A DNA stretch of 64,000 bases from Epinephelus fuscoguttatus (taxonomy: Eukaryota > Chordata > Actinopteri > Perciformes > Serranidae). The stretch covers positions 20,328,907 through 20,392,906 of the forward strand of contig NC_064756.1 of NCBI RefSeq assembly GCF_011397635.1, written 5' to 3'. Positions 52,050 to 64,000 of this stretch are shown one piece after another (positions within the stretch are counted from its first letter, which is position 1; every line of letters starts with the position of its first letter). The notes under the pieces are model-generated. The model was not told the DNA's origin and did no database searches. It saw only the letters and a list, made by a program, of their open reading frames with translations. The position numbers and the translations under genes were made by a program.

Positions 52050-52523
52050 CAGTGGTGGAGGAAGTAATTAGATCTTTTATTTATTTATTGTAGAAATAAT
52101 CTAACCATTAAAAAATCCTCCATTCAAAATGTTCAGAGTTCAAAAGTAATGACATTAAAATAGAATGAAAACACCAAAAGTAAAAGTACTGAAGAATGGC
52201 CTATTTTAAAATGATGTTTAATATATAATTGCATCATAATAACTGATGCATTCGTGTATTTATGACTTTCATGCTGCCAAAGATCAGTCAGCCAACAAAT
52301 AAATTGTGATGCACTCTTGCATCATAATTGTTGATTATATTTAGTATTAATGTGAACATACAAGGTACCTGAGGTTATCACAAATTTAAATGTATTTCTG
52401 TTGTCTGCTACTTAATACTACATTTCAGAGGGAAATACTGTAAAGTACAAGTACCTCAAAATTATACTCAGGTTAGTACAGTACCTGAGTATATATAGGC
52501 TACTTGGGTACTTTCCACCACTG
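52050..52523. mobile_element. hAT-type MITE, 474 bp
   Basis: Ends CAGTGGTGGAGGAAGTAATT and GGTACTTTCCACCACTG; flanks TGTATGTG and CTTATGTG agree at 6 of 8. Lies about 1.3 kb upstream of the mnt start codon. Confidence 0.8.
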
Positions 52524-52980
52524 CTTATGTGCTTCTAATTTTGGTTGTTTATTCCATGTGTACACATTTTGCTGAATGAGCACCTATCAAATGTTAAATT
52601 GGCCATAACTCAAACTGCTGTATTTTCATTGTTTTGTGTGTTTATTTATTTAATTGGCTAGCTTTTGTTTTCAAGACTACATTAGAGTTATCTACATTAT
52701 TCCTGTGATACCTTCTGTGATGCTTGGACGCGGGAGAGATACATCACCATAATCCTTGTATCCATGTGTGCAGACGCCATACCTTGTTGTTCTTCCTGCT
52801 GATTGGCCGTTGAACGAGAGGTCAGTGAGATGTGTTTACTGCAGTCATGGTTACTTGTAAATTACGGACACGTTTATGAACGTCTCACCTTTTTTTGTTT
52901 ATTTGTTTTTTAACTTACATCAGGCATTGGGCGACGAGAACTACATTTCAATACGAGTTATATGTGTCACTGTTGCACTG

Positions 52981-53037
52981 ACACACATTTAAAGTTATAA
53001 CACACATACAACGTTATAACACACATTTAACGTTATG
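52981..53037 (+). repeat. three 19-bp tandem units upstream of mnt
   Basis: Units ACACACATTTAAAGTTATA, ACACACATACAACGTTATA and ACACACATTTAACGTTATG, head to tail without gaps, about 50 bp before the ETS motif. Confidence 0.85.
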
Positions 53038-53858
53038 AATGTGACTGGAATATTTTGGAATTCGGAGTGTTTGCTAATGCAGCAGCTAACCGGAAGTGAA
53101 CGGGGCAAAGTTGTTGCCCTGGCAACAGAATAGCAAGAAACGTTATACTGTTAAAAAGAGCCGTTGGAACCACTGTAGAGAGCCAGTATGCCGGAAACAG
53201 GCCACAAGTACGCTAAACTTTAGTTATCAGGATTTTAAACAAGTAATACACAAATGGAGATTGAGTTGAACCTTTAAATAATCTAAAATAGACCTGTTGG
53301 GCGATACAGGTAAGGGAAAGTTGCCCCCTTGTTGAGCTAAAGTGGTTGCTAAATGTCGTGTTTTATTATGTTCACTTTTGACCGTCAGAGCCACCGTAGA
53401 CAAAGCTATGTTAAACAAGTTGTTTTTGGCGACATTTTGTTACATATTTTCTAATAAGCAGTCAGGTGACTGTGGCGCCAGTTTGACAGCCCTGTTGGAC
53501 GTGACTCAGCTCATGAGTGCAGCTTTATTACACCGTCGTTAATCCACTCCGGGGACATTTTCCGTGTTTTGTCGTGTCCTCTGTAAGTATGTAATGGAGG
53601 GAGTGTGTCTGTCTGTGGGCGGTTACAAACGGTGCGTGATTCACAAACCTTATTTGTTCCTACTACTTTGAGCGCCATCTTGTTTGTAACTCGTCTACGT
53701 AAGTGGTAGAGTTTCTACCGAGGGGGTATCCAGTTACCCTTTTTCCAGCTTTAGACTGGGAACCTCTCCCCTGTAGTACTCGGGCGCATATCGCATTTGC
53801 TTTATCGCCTTTCTCTTGTTAAAAGAAAATAAACTTTAGTCTCTCTAAGTGGACAGAC

Positions 53859-53931
53859 ATGAGCATCGAAACGCTTTTGGAAGCGGCCAAGTTTTTGGAA
53901 TTGCAAGCCCTGCAACAACAGAAAGCACGTG
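53859..53931 (+). CDS. mnt: mnt exon 1: SIN3-interaction motif
   Basis: ATG at 53859-53861, 24 codons plus one base, then donor GTAAGT. Codes MSIETLLEAAKFLELQALQQ and QKAR. Confidence 0.94.
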
Positions 53932-56900
53932 GTAAGTTGGTATTTTATTAGAAATACAGTTTAGGTTTTTCCAACTATGAGACATGGTTTGTAAAGTACT
54001 TAACGATTCAGTGTAATGTGTCTCTGTAGGATTTTTACTCTGAGAAAAAGACAAACCTGTTTATTTTCTGATTTATCACCTCAATACACAAGCTAAATAC
54101 AGTATGCACATCACCTATGTGTTCCTTTTAAATTAAAATATGACTAACTACTGAGAGGAGCACGTTTCAGTTACTGACAGTTTAGTTTTACTTTCGTATT
54201 CGTGTTAATATAACGCTACAAACGCATGCAGAATTTAGTCACCTCTTGCATTGGGTCGTTTAACAGTGTGTCTCTCTCTCAACAAATTGTAGCTGTCTAA
54301 AATAGCTAATAAACATACAAGGGCTGCTGCAGTATCAGGGGTGACTGCATTGAAACCTGCTGCATAGACAGGGTTGTTACAATGACAGGCTGCACATCAG
54401 CATTACTGTAAAGTTATCAGATTATTTCCCTTTATGCTCCCGCTTGTTAGTGTATTTATTTCTGCACGCACAGCTCCGAGACATTTAAAGTCAAATAACC
54501 AAAACATGCAGGAATAAGGGCGGTGGCGCAGGGAATGCCAAGCTCGTTTTACATAATGACTTGACATCGTCTGCCAGGGATCAAGTGACTCTGGCTTTCA
54601 GGCTTCCCCTACATGTATCTGCACCCCACAATCAATAATATAAACAGTTGTAGTTATTTAATCCCGTGTACATGCATGTTTCAGTTTGTTTGTGTGTTGT
54701 GAGAAAAAAAAACCTCCCTGGTTTCAGTCTTTCGTGGAGAGCTTTGGGTGTCTGTCGATGACGTGTACCCACCAACCACGCCTTCATACGTTCACATCAG
54801 GGGGGCTGACCCCGCCCTTTTTACCACGTGCATGCTGGGCTACCCCTCCCAAAGATTGTTTATGAAGAAGATGAGTCACTACTATATGCAGTCTGGTTAA
54901 AACCCTGCCCACCTTCTCCCAAAAAAATGCACTACACGTCTGCAAACAAAATTTGGAGTGTGTTTATCCAGAAATACAAGTAGTGCAGTGTGTCCCGGTT
55001 CCACACTACATACCAACAATGGTATACATTAATGGTACGCTAGTTTTACAGCTAATGTCTAACAGGAAACTACGCAGAATACATATGGTTGCATGACAAT
55101 AATCATGTCATAGCTGATTAAATATCACAAAGAGAACCCCCCTTTTTTATTGTTATTTTGTCTCCTACAGTTTTCACGAACAGTTGCAGTGTGACATAAA
55201 TTCAGATATGGCCTTGAAATGATATCACAATATTATAGTTTTACAATATTGACATTCTTGGCTATATGACAAAAGATCATAAAGATATGTAAAATATTTT
55301 ATTATTAATTTGAAGAACAACCAGTTGCAACAAATAAGTGTTAATGTTACGTGTCAGGATAAATGTAACAGGTTGGTGTCAAATATTTAGTAAAAATTAA
55401 ACAAATTTTAACCCTGTTCTTTAGTTTATAAGCAACAACTGTAAATCAGAGTGAGATCAGATTCTGTATACACTTTAAATGGAGCTTATTAATAAAATCA
55501 CTGAAAAAAAATCTTACGTTCACTGCACAGCAGTTTCAAAATATAAATAAGAAAAATTACCTTTGAAAGCAAGACCCTAAATGGGTCTAAAAATGTCCAC
55601 GGTTATTCATAAAACATTCAGGACGGCATCCTCAGGTGTCCAGGCCCAACTGACGTCTCAGTCTACTCCTTAATGTTGCCCTTACTGAAATGTGTATAAC
55701 TATTACCTTCATAAATTCTCATAGTATAAGACAGAACCAGTGTTAGTAAAATTAGCCCCTTACAATTTTCTTTTTCCTCATTTTTGAAGTTGTCTCAGTT
55801 TGTGAGCACATTGATTAAAAGAAAGCTGAGGTGAGTTAACCAGACACAACTGTGACAGTGGAACATATTCTTCAACCTGTATTAACAGCACATATGAAGC
55901 GTTTTTCAAAACCATTAAACCCATTAAACCCCTTTCACCCTCAGACCGTAACCTGCAAACACTGCCAGTTGTGTATGTCATAAGTTGCTTGTTCAGTTGC
56001 CCTACTTTGCCATTAGAAGCATTTCTATAACGTGTTCCCGCCTCAGAGTGGAAGTAAAGATTATATTTCATGGACCAGTCATTAGAAAGCAAAGCTGCAA
56101 ACACTGACCCGTAACCTTTTTTTGTAACTTCAGATTTGACCCTGACAGCAGATTTGATTTTAACTATATGTACTTTTGTTACAGGCTTGAAAATAGATTG
56201 ACACAGAATTTAATGAAATTGCTGTCCCTATACGCTAACGACAGGATAACGCGGCAGCTCAGACATGTTGCACCAAACAAGCTCACTTTACACTTTAAAC
56301 TGATGATATAGACATTTTACATGAATGTTATCAGCAAGCAACTTTTCAGATTCTGAAAAGGGCTGCAGTTCTTCACCTTCAGCATTATGGAGACATTTGT
56401 GATACTCAGAAAGCTTCGGAGTGAGAGCTCCTGCTGCTTCCCTCTCCCAGCTCCTCTGGCATGCTGCATTGGGAGAGCAGATTCCTCCCTCCTCCTCCTC
56501 CCGCCTCCTTCCTCCCTGCTACTGTAGAGCAGGTCACTGTGTGGAGAAAAGTAGGCCAGTGTTTCTCTATGTGCTGCAGTTATATAATGTCTATAGAAAA
56601 TCCTCTTGTTTTTCTGAGTGCTTCATAAATGTTCCCTCGGAAAAGGGCACTCCTCAGCCTAGTGTGTGTTGGCACCACAATATTAAATGATCAGTCTCTC
56701 ATAACGGGGCATTCAACATCTTATGAAAGCTGGCTTGTGCATTAACAAGAACATCTTGTTCTTTTCTACTTATTTCTACTTCAAAGAGAGGATTTCTCAG
56801 TAAACATTCATGTACATCGACAGCAAACAAAGACACACTGTATGGTTAAATAAGATAACATCAAATTGTTCTCATGAGCTATTTACACTTGGAAATTTCC

Positions 56901-59900
56901 TCTTTTTCATGACAGTAGGACATGTTTAGAAAGTTGCATCAGTGTCCCAAATATTTTCATATGAACAAAAAACAATATATAAATATGCAGCTATGTATTG
57001 GCGTAACATATCATTTAATTTAAAGCTTTTTTGGTAATAGCTGAGCTAGGCCTTAGTGGAAAGATTTGTTTGTGAAAGTATAATGTTCCTGAACTTTGAA
57101 CTCTTAACTGCTCGTCAAATACAATTTTGGAAGATTGTAAATTGTGGGGAACTCACTATACGCATGGGAAAATATTAAGCAGTATTCATCATATAGAAAA
57201 GTTTTTTGTTTTTTTTTTGACAGGTTAAGCCTCACTAGTTCTGTCACAATACTGGAATTTCCAGCTTCAGTATCTTGAAAAATATTGTTTTTGATGCAGT
57301 TTTCAATACCACGGGGGAAACTGATATTGGGGAAGTTGTAACAAGGCTATGACATGACAGTTTCTTTTTCTTTCCTGGTCAGCAGCAGAGAACAGCAGAA
57401 TAACTGTAGTAAACATTAACAACAAGAGCTGGTATCAGTTTGTTGATAACTGAAAATGAATATTGAAACCCTTGGAAATATCTGAATCAATATATATCTG
57501 AAAATCAATATTTTTGACCACACTAACCCGAATGACTAACACTAAGTACTAAAGCAATCGGTTTAATTTTCAAGATGGAAATGTTAGAGAACATCCTAAT
57601 ATTCGACCTGCTTTAAATCCTACTGTGGAATACAGAGTCTGGTGTCTGACATAGTATTGTACATTTAGTTGCCACATTATTAGGTACACCTTGCTGCAAG
57701 TAATGCAGTTTAAGGATACATTCACACTGGCGCTATTTGGACAGTAGTTCGGTTCGTTTGGAGTGGTGTGAATGCTCATTCGAACTCTGGTGCGGACCAA
57801 ACGAGTGAACCCTGGTCCGCTTGAAAACTGGGGGTCTCGGTTCACTTGCAAGTGAGCCCTGGTGTGGTTCGCTTACAGTGGGAAATGCAAACAGACTATC
57901 CAGTGAACCAAAGAGAGGAAGTGACGTAGAGCGAAGTGCATTTTGAGTAGAAAAAAACAAAGCCAACAGCACAAACTGGGAGAAGAGGAGGAAAAAAAAA
58001 AAAAGAAAAAGTTGGAAAATGTCTTGTGGACAGAGGTGGAGTAGTGAGGAGGTGCAGGCGCTTACTGATATATGGTCATAGGACTATGTGACTAGATCTT
58101 TGATCTAGTCACAAGTAGGGCTGTATATTGGCAAAAATCGCGATACAGGGGTTACAATATAATATATTGTGATTTTTTGCAGTACTGTAAGCAAGAATAT
58201 ATATTGTGATTTTTTTTTTAATATTAGGAAAACTTATAAAGACCATCACCCATATGAATTGCCGTTTTAATGCATTCAGAACAGTGGGCTTTGCTATGAT
58301 CACAGTCCCTGTAACACACTAACGATATGTTGTTACACTGGAGGAGAAGAGTCAAACGGCTGAGGATAGATGTCAACACTGCTATTTAACAGTTGGGGGT
58401 CTAACACAACACATACTGAACCACTGCCATGAATCTTTGCAAGTAAATTATTAATTAAAGAGAATCAATACAGTCTCACAAAACATAATGTTGCGTTATT
58501 CAAGTCTACTGATATTTCTTACACTCCTACAAGTCTGCATAGATGAGAATTGTTCCACTGGCACTCCGAAAACTGATGATACTGTGTCCATAGGGGGTGG
58601 TCAGTGTATCTATAAGCTATAATCCTTTACATTGATATTATGGGGTTTTTAGTGGCCAGTAAAAAACGTCCCTTAGATGTAATTAAGTCTGCCACCGAAA
58701 CTTTAGTTCTGCAGCGAAGGGACCAGTGTGTGCAGAGCTGCAGTGACCCCGGTCCACTTCATAATTACGTTAATGACTTGTATTTGACATCTCTAACAGT
58801 GAACATCACAGCTGCCATAGCAACTCGGCAGCCTCTTTCTCCAGCATGCATACATCACGTTGAGGGTGTCTCGAATGTGATTGAAAAGCACTATCAGGCT
58901 GATGAAACCCTTTGATTCCAACTCCTCTTTTATTACAGAAATACTGCAATATCACACATATTGACAAGCCTCTCACGTTCTCTGAAGCGTGTCCAGACAA
59001 GTCCAATTATTTGTCACATTTATGGGTTCGCTCTCTGCTGTTGGATTTTTCTTTTGAGTGTAACAAGTTTCTTTTTCACAATGTTTGATGTGATTTCTTC
59101 AAAGGTGTCTGAAGTCGGCAAAGTAGATTGTTTTTTTTTTACATTGGCGTGGGGTTGCTAACTCAGAAGTAATCTCCAGGAACAGCTTCTTAAAGATGCC
59201 TTTATTACACTCCTCACAACACGCAGCATGTGTTGCCCTTGACATGATAAGGGCTCCCTCAGTGTAGGGCTTTGTTAGTAGAGATGGAGAGCAGACTTAT
59301 ACCCACGTTCCCAACACAGTTTGGTCACTGGACTGTGACTTGGTTTACATTACAGCAAGATGTACCTCCATTAGAGCAACAACCTTTTTTCAGAGTTCGC
59401 TTGAAGCTTGGCAGGATTTTGTGAATGTAAAAGACACATATATTAAATCCTGTTACAAAGAAGCACAGAAAAGTTTTTATTTGACTTGGAACACTCTTTG
59501 CTGGTGATGTAAGATGTTTGTCCGTATCTTCATGTAATCATGTATTTGGCATCACTGCTGCACTGATAAACAGAAGCCTGACGTCATGTTTCATGACTTT
59601 TACATAATGAAGTTCAAAGTTTTACTTGCAGAAATACCTGTAACTTTAAATCTGGAACAGGTCAGTCAGGATGAGTGTGGCAAGTCAACAAGTACCTCTC
59701 AGTGGTTTATCAAATATTTAGTCAGTTATTGGTTCATCTTCCATTTACGCCAGTTGCGAGTGATAATAGGCCTGTTTTATATTCTCCCACAAACTTTGCT
59801 GAATATTATAATATAGATTGTTTCTCTATAATTTAACAAACCAAAGGATAGTCATTATTGTTATTTGCTGTAGTCATAGATGTATAACAACTACTAGATA

Positions 59901-62631
59901 CTGGACACCACGATGGCGTCAATTTATTCCAATGGAGTTGCTCTCCTGGCGAAAGTTTTTACAATAGTTTTACAAATTTGAAACTTCCATGGATCAAAAA
60001 TTCATCATAGAAACAGTCATTATTGACCTTGTTTGCAGATCGAGGTATCCTGTTCATAGTTTTACAGGCGCCTCTTGTATAATGGTGGTGTTTATGGAAA
60101 GGTCTCTCGGGCCACAGGGGATTTTTTTTTCTGCAATACCGCAAATGGCCACTAGGTAAAATTTGAAGCTGAGCTGAGTTGCTTTGCTGGGGGGCTGGGT
60201 GTGGTACTGTGATTTATAGCACCTGAAGTGTAGGAGGAGTGTATAGGAGGAGACTGTGGTATTTGTTCTCTGAACCTGCCTTGTTTCTTTCACAGAGGAT
60301 GAACTAAAGGAGAAGCAGCGTCTGAAGCAGTTGGCAGAGCAGAGGCAATCTGATGTGAACTATAACTCCGCAACCCACATCAACCATGTTCCTAAAGCAG
60401 AGGAGCTGCGACCTGAGTGCCGCCCAGCACCCATACCACCCTCTCTGCCTCCTCCCTCCATGCCCATCGCGGTCATCCCCATCCCTGTGGTCACACCCAA
60501 CCCTACAGGCTCACCCACCCTGCCCGTTGCCACGCTCTCCCCTCCAGCTGCTCCACCACCTGCCGCCACTCTGCCGCGGTCCCCACAACCCAAACCCGAC
60601 CAACCAACATCTATCCTGACCCCCAACCACAAGCAGCTGATACAGAACCACAGTCATCACCCACAGCTCGTCACCCAAACTAACAACACTAAACTACCGC
60701 AGCAGACACACCAGCAGCTGGTTCATCGGTATCCTGGTTCCATCGTGTCGCCCCCACAGCAACATGCCTTACTCCCTCAGTCAGGCCCTGTGCTCCAGCA
60801 GGCTCCTCTACAGAACGGCCCTGTCAGCCGGGGGAGTCCTCCTGATGACGGCCGCCAGCTAGACAAGAAGAGGCCTGGAGGGTGCGTCTAATAACTTGTT
60901 TACATTATAATTTAGATACAAACTGAGTATTCTTTCTCATTGACCTTTTAATATTTGCCAACCAATGTATCAGTCTATATAATGTGAAACATATAGAAGT
61001 ACTTTTGACCTGTAGCCTCCTGAAACCTTAAAAGTTAAAGAGCAAAATTTAGCCTTTGTGAAGCTGTTGCATTGTTGATTTTTCACCTCCAAGACCTCAC
61101 TAAGCTATCTGCTAGCAACACAAACTTTGGTTGATTTTGATTATTCTTGTCACATTGCCCTTTAAACACCAAATTCTTACTGTGCTCTCATCTGTGCTCT
61201 TACAGGGCAGGCACAAGAGAAGTGCATAACAAGCTTGAGAAAAACAGGTGGGTTCAACCTGTCTACCATAGGGCCTCCTTAGAGAGTGAGAGCGACCAGA
61301 GGTTATTTTTTAATGTTACATTTGAATGCTAGTGTACTGACTACACAGTGGGTGCTTCTCAAAGTCAAGTGTGGTTCCCTAGTAGGACGGGTCCTTCCAA
61401 ATCGGCAAGAATTGCTTCGAGCATTTGCAGAACACGTAATGGAACAGTGAAGTGAGTGTACAGGTGTGGGTCATTGAAAAGGTCCCAACTTCAATTCCAA
61501 GCTACACTGTCAAAAACAGTGGAAGAAATGGATGCTGCATTGCCAGCTGTGCTCCAGACTAGGGATGGGACGATACACAATATTATCACAGTCACTCTAA
61601 AAAACATTCACAGGAAGTTGATTGTGGGGAATTTCCATTCATTCTTAATAGCAATTAATACTGACAGAAACACATTTTCCTTTACTTTGATGGAAGACAT
61701 TTACGATGGCAACTAATTAAGTTAAAGGGTTTTTTTTGGGGGGAGTTTTTCCTTATCCGCTGTGAGGGTCCAAAAGACAGAGGGATGTTGTATGCTGTAA
61801 AGCCCTGTGAGGCAAATTGTGATTTGTGATATTGGGCTTTATAAATAAAATTGATTGATTGATTGATTGAAGATACAAGCCTGCTGCCATTTCGCTCGTC
61901 GCCATTTTTAAAAAACAAGCACGGCCAAGAACTGGCAATGCATCAGTGCTCTCGCCTTACGAAAGTCAGAGCAGATTTTTAAATTGGGTCTTCAGATCTG
62001 AGTGAAGATTCAGTAACTGGAATGCCCATTTCTTGCCTGAGATTTTCTCCGAAACAGATTTTCATTAACTGCTGAGGTGTAATAACTTAAAGTTTACTAG
62101 CACATTTTCCTTGTCTCCAAATCAGGGGACAGGACCAATGAAAAGTGCGCATAGGATTGAGGATACACTCCAAATTCATGAGAATTCCCTGAACAAAGGA
62201 CTCGCTTCTTGGTTGGTTAAGTTGTTCTAGACCCTGGAATAGTCCTTCAGTGACATTCGATAATGTAGGGTCTTCGAAATGCAGCCGTTTAATATCCCTC
62301 TTTGACTTTGAGAAGCACCTACTATGTTTCCTCTGAAACTGACTGATGCCTTTGTTTATTTGTAGCTGTTTAATTTAATGCTAAGCCTGATCTTTGTTTT
62401 GGTCACGAACACAAATTGAAAATGTTGTTGTGGTATTCATCTGGTGCTAAAATTAAGCCAAGTGTGGCTTTACCATTCCTGCCGTCTCAAATCCCCTCTC
62501 TGTGTTTTGTGTCTGTCAGACGAGCACACTTGAAGGAGTGCTTTGAGACGCTGAAAAAGAACATCCCCAACATAGATGAGAAGAAGACCTCCAATCTGAG
62601 CGTGCTGAGAAGTGCGCTGAGATACATCCAG
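53859..62631 (+). CDS. mnt: mnt, MAX-binding bHLHZip repressor; first four coding exons, 3' part outside window
   Basis: MNT dimerises with MAX (and MLX), binds CACGTG E-boxes and represses MYC targets through SIN3-HDAC. Exons join(53859-53931, 60296-60881, 61206-61247, 62520-62631) give 271 complete codons. The N-terminus MSIETLLEAAKFLELQALQQ is the amphipathic SIN3-interaction motif. Exon 2 is proline-rich and disordered, with PIPVVTPNPT and the KKRPGG that precedes the DNA-binding part. Exons 3 and 4 code the basic region REVHNKLEKNRRAHLKECFE and the helices to SALRYIQ. H, E and R of the basic region, which read the E-box, are present. The leucine zipper and C-terminal transregulatory region lie beyond 64000. 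All junctions are in frame. Confidence 0.95.
53932..60295. other. mnt intron 1
   Basis: 6.4 kb. 57235-57530 has decayed MITE-like GATACC-type sequence, 57720-57950 resembles an unclassified repeat (CATTCACACTGGCGCTATTT), and 58117-58215 starts like a hAT MITE (TAGGGCTGTATATTGGCAAA) with no right end. Elsewhere nothing recognised. Confidence 0.5.
60296..60881 (+). CDS. mnt: mnt exon 2: coiled/charged then proline-rich segment
   Basis: Acceptor after TTTCTTTCACAG. Starts EDELKEKQRLKQLAEQRQ, continues through PAPIPPSLPPPSMPIAVIPI and a Q/H-rich part, and ends DKKRPGG. The first ATG in this exon is not the start. The donor GTGCGT is at 60882. Confidence 0.94.
60882..61205. other. mnt intron 2
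   Basis: 324 bp, nothing recognised besides splice sites. Confidence 0.5.
61206..61247 (+). CDS. mnt: mnt exon 3: basic region
   Basis: A 42-nt microexon, too short for ORF finding by length, coding AGTREVHNKLEKN plus split codons; acceptor TCTTACAG, donor GTGGGT. It bears the His and Glu that contact the E-box. Confidence 0.93.
61248..62519. other. mnt intron 3
   Basis: Contains a hAT-MITE-like left end TAGGGATGGGACGATACACA at about 61561 and the LINE tail at 61735-61870. Confidence 0.5.
61735..61870 (+). repeat. LINE 3' end with (TTGA)n tail
   Basis: Carries GAGGCAAATTGTGATTTGTG and ATATTGGGCTTTATAAATAA, then four to five TTGA units. The GGCAAATTTGTGATTT block is a typical fish L2/Rex-type 3' UTR. 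Confidence 0.65.
62520..62631 (+). CDS. mnt: mnt exon 4: helix-loop-helix
   Basis: Codes RRAHLKECFETLKKNIPNID and EKKTSNLSVLRSALRYIQ; donor GTAAGA at 62632, phase 0. The next exon should start the zipper (SLKRK-type) outside the window. Confidence 0.94.
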
Positions 62632-62829
62632 GTAAGACAAGTCTAGTTTGTTTGTTGTGCGTTCAGCAAAGGCCCATAGCTAAACAACTACTACTGTATC
62701 AATGCCAGACCTTCATTGTATCCATGGTAAAAACGTGCTTGGCCTGAATTGCCTGCACACAGCTCTCACCTCTGATGTCACAAGCAAACATGGAGGTGGT
62801 ATTTGCAGTGCTAGCCATGCTAACAACAG

Positions 62830-63407
62830 CCCCTTTTACACTGCCAGATTTTCCGTGAATGTTGGGCCGATTTGCCGGCCAGCTGCGAGCGTTAATACAC
62901 ACGGAGGCGGAAAGGCGAGTTGATCCGAGGCGCCCAATTTTCCGCCTCGTAGGGTAGTCATATTGGCGGAACCCTTTAAGTTTAAACAGACCGAGGTGGC
63001 CCTCTACAATGGGAGGGGCTGTTGGAGACTTGTGGGAGGAGCTCTTGATGACACCGCACGTGCGAGCCACTGGCGGTGGATAAACAGGAAACAGCTGATA
63101 GCAGGCCATTAATCGTCAGATGACGGGGACGGTGAGGAATGGGCCAACTTACGAGAGAATCGCTGTCTGACTAGTACCACCTGACTAGCCGCAGCTTCCC
63201 TCCCACGTCACTGTTTACATCACATGCTGAGCTACACGTTTTGTTACTTGCTCACGCCCCCCATTGCCCCGAAAAAGGCGTATTCTTAAACAAAAGTAGG
63301 TTTGTGGCAAATTTCCACCCTCCCCAATTTTATTTTTATACTGCCAATGCTGAAAAAACACTGATTGGGCTTTCCTGCAAATTTGCACAAGTCCTATATA
63401 AAAGGGC
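62830..63407 (+). mobile_element. non-autonomous TIR element, copy B
   Basis: Ends GCCCCTTTTACACTGCC and TCCTATATAAAAGGGC; full-length relative of the element at 13257-13824 in opposite orientation. No transposase. Lies 198 bp after mnt exon 4. Confidence 0.7.
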
Positions 63408-64000
63408 TAATGGTAACAGAACTCATAATGTTAACCTGAGGCTAACCAGACGGTGGGCTTTACACTTCCACAACAAAATTGTCCCATCACTGTGGGTCTG
63501 GATGGCGTTATCAGTGGTAACCAGTTGCATTACTGTAATCACATTACATTTGTCTGTAATGCTGTAAAATACGGCACTGTTTATAAATTTAGTAATCACA
63601 TTACAGTTACTGAGTAGTCGGACAAGGTGAGCTTGTTTCCTAATGGTTATGTTTTTACTTGCGTAAGTAAAATAAGTTATCTGCATAATGGGAGGAGAGA
63701 AAAAAATGATTTAAAGTGCTGACAACAGCAAAGCCGCCCAGTGCACCCTTGTAGAGGCGCTTCGGGGCAGTCTTATGGTGACTCTGAGGAGTAACAGGTT
63801 GAGGTTGTCCTCCTCATGATATATAACTGCTGCTTAAATGATAAACATGTCAGACAAGATGGATGTGTCTGCTAAAAAGCCATGGTTTAGTGAGGCAGCA
63901 CTAGAATGAGTTAGAATGAAGGTGTCTGGCCTGTTAAATGCCATTTATATGCACTTAAATATGTTTTTTTTCCATTTAAGTCTTTCATCATCTAGTGTTA
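63408..64000. other. mnt intron 4 (continues past window)
   Basis: No coding sequence or clear repeat recognised. The zipper exon is not in this stretch. Confidence 0.5.

Larger units (their letters stand above)
51086..53858 (+). promoter_or_regulatory. mnt: mettl16-mnt intergenic region and mnt promoter/5' UTR
   Basis: 51086-52049 holds nothing recognised. A hAT MITE follows, then a 3 x 19-bp tandem repeat (52981-53037), an ETS/GABPA-type ACCGGAAGTG (53089-53098) and a locally CpG-containing stretch to the ATG at 53859. The promoter is inferred to lie in about 53000-53700; no TATA box is convincing. Confidence 0.5.

Overview
This window looks like nuclear DNA of a percomorph-type teleost fish. 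It has GT/AG-spliced vertebrate genes with long introns, many (GT)n and (ATA)n microsatellites, tRNA-derived SINEs, L1- and L2-like LINE scraps, hAT, PIF/Harbinger and TTAA-type MITEs, and a fish Tc1 element. There is no bacterial, phage or CRISPR content. The species cannot be named from the sequence alone.

Three recognisable genes lie in tandem on the + strand. (1) pafah1b1 (LIS1): the last six coding exons, 1117-6334, encoding the C-terminal 277 residues with most of the WD40 propeller, followed by a long 3' UTR. (2) mettl16: all nine coding exons, 11779-50893, giving a 573-residue U6/MAT2A RNA m6A methyltransferase; its first coding intron is 17.5 kb and very rich in transposable elements. 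(3) mnt: four exons, 53859-62631, coding the SIN3-interaction motif, a proline-rich segment and the bHLH; the leucine zipper and C-terminal exons lie beyond the right edge. Exon boundaries were worked out by hand; every junction keeps the reading frame and uses GT/AG sites.

The three genes do not form a pathway. LIS1 regulates dynein, METTL16 methylates RNA and controls SAM homeostasis, and MNT is a MAX-partner repressor. Their neighbourhood matches the human 17p13.3 PAFAH1B1-METTL16-MNT block, although here PAFAH1B1 seems to point the opposite way relative to the other two.

I found no previously undescribed biological system. The notable material is the repeat archaeology: a Tc1 element of DD38E spacing, with a premature stop and a replaced catalytic glutamate, nested in a SINE; several MITE/hAT copies with readable target-site duplications; a composite antisense-L1/SINE unit present twice; a microhomology-joined duplication; a pair of inverted TIR elements 49 kb apart; and a hairpin repeat inside a 1.3 kb minisatellite.
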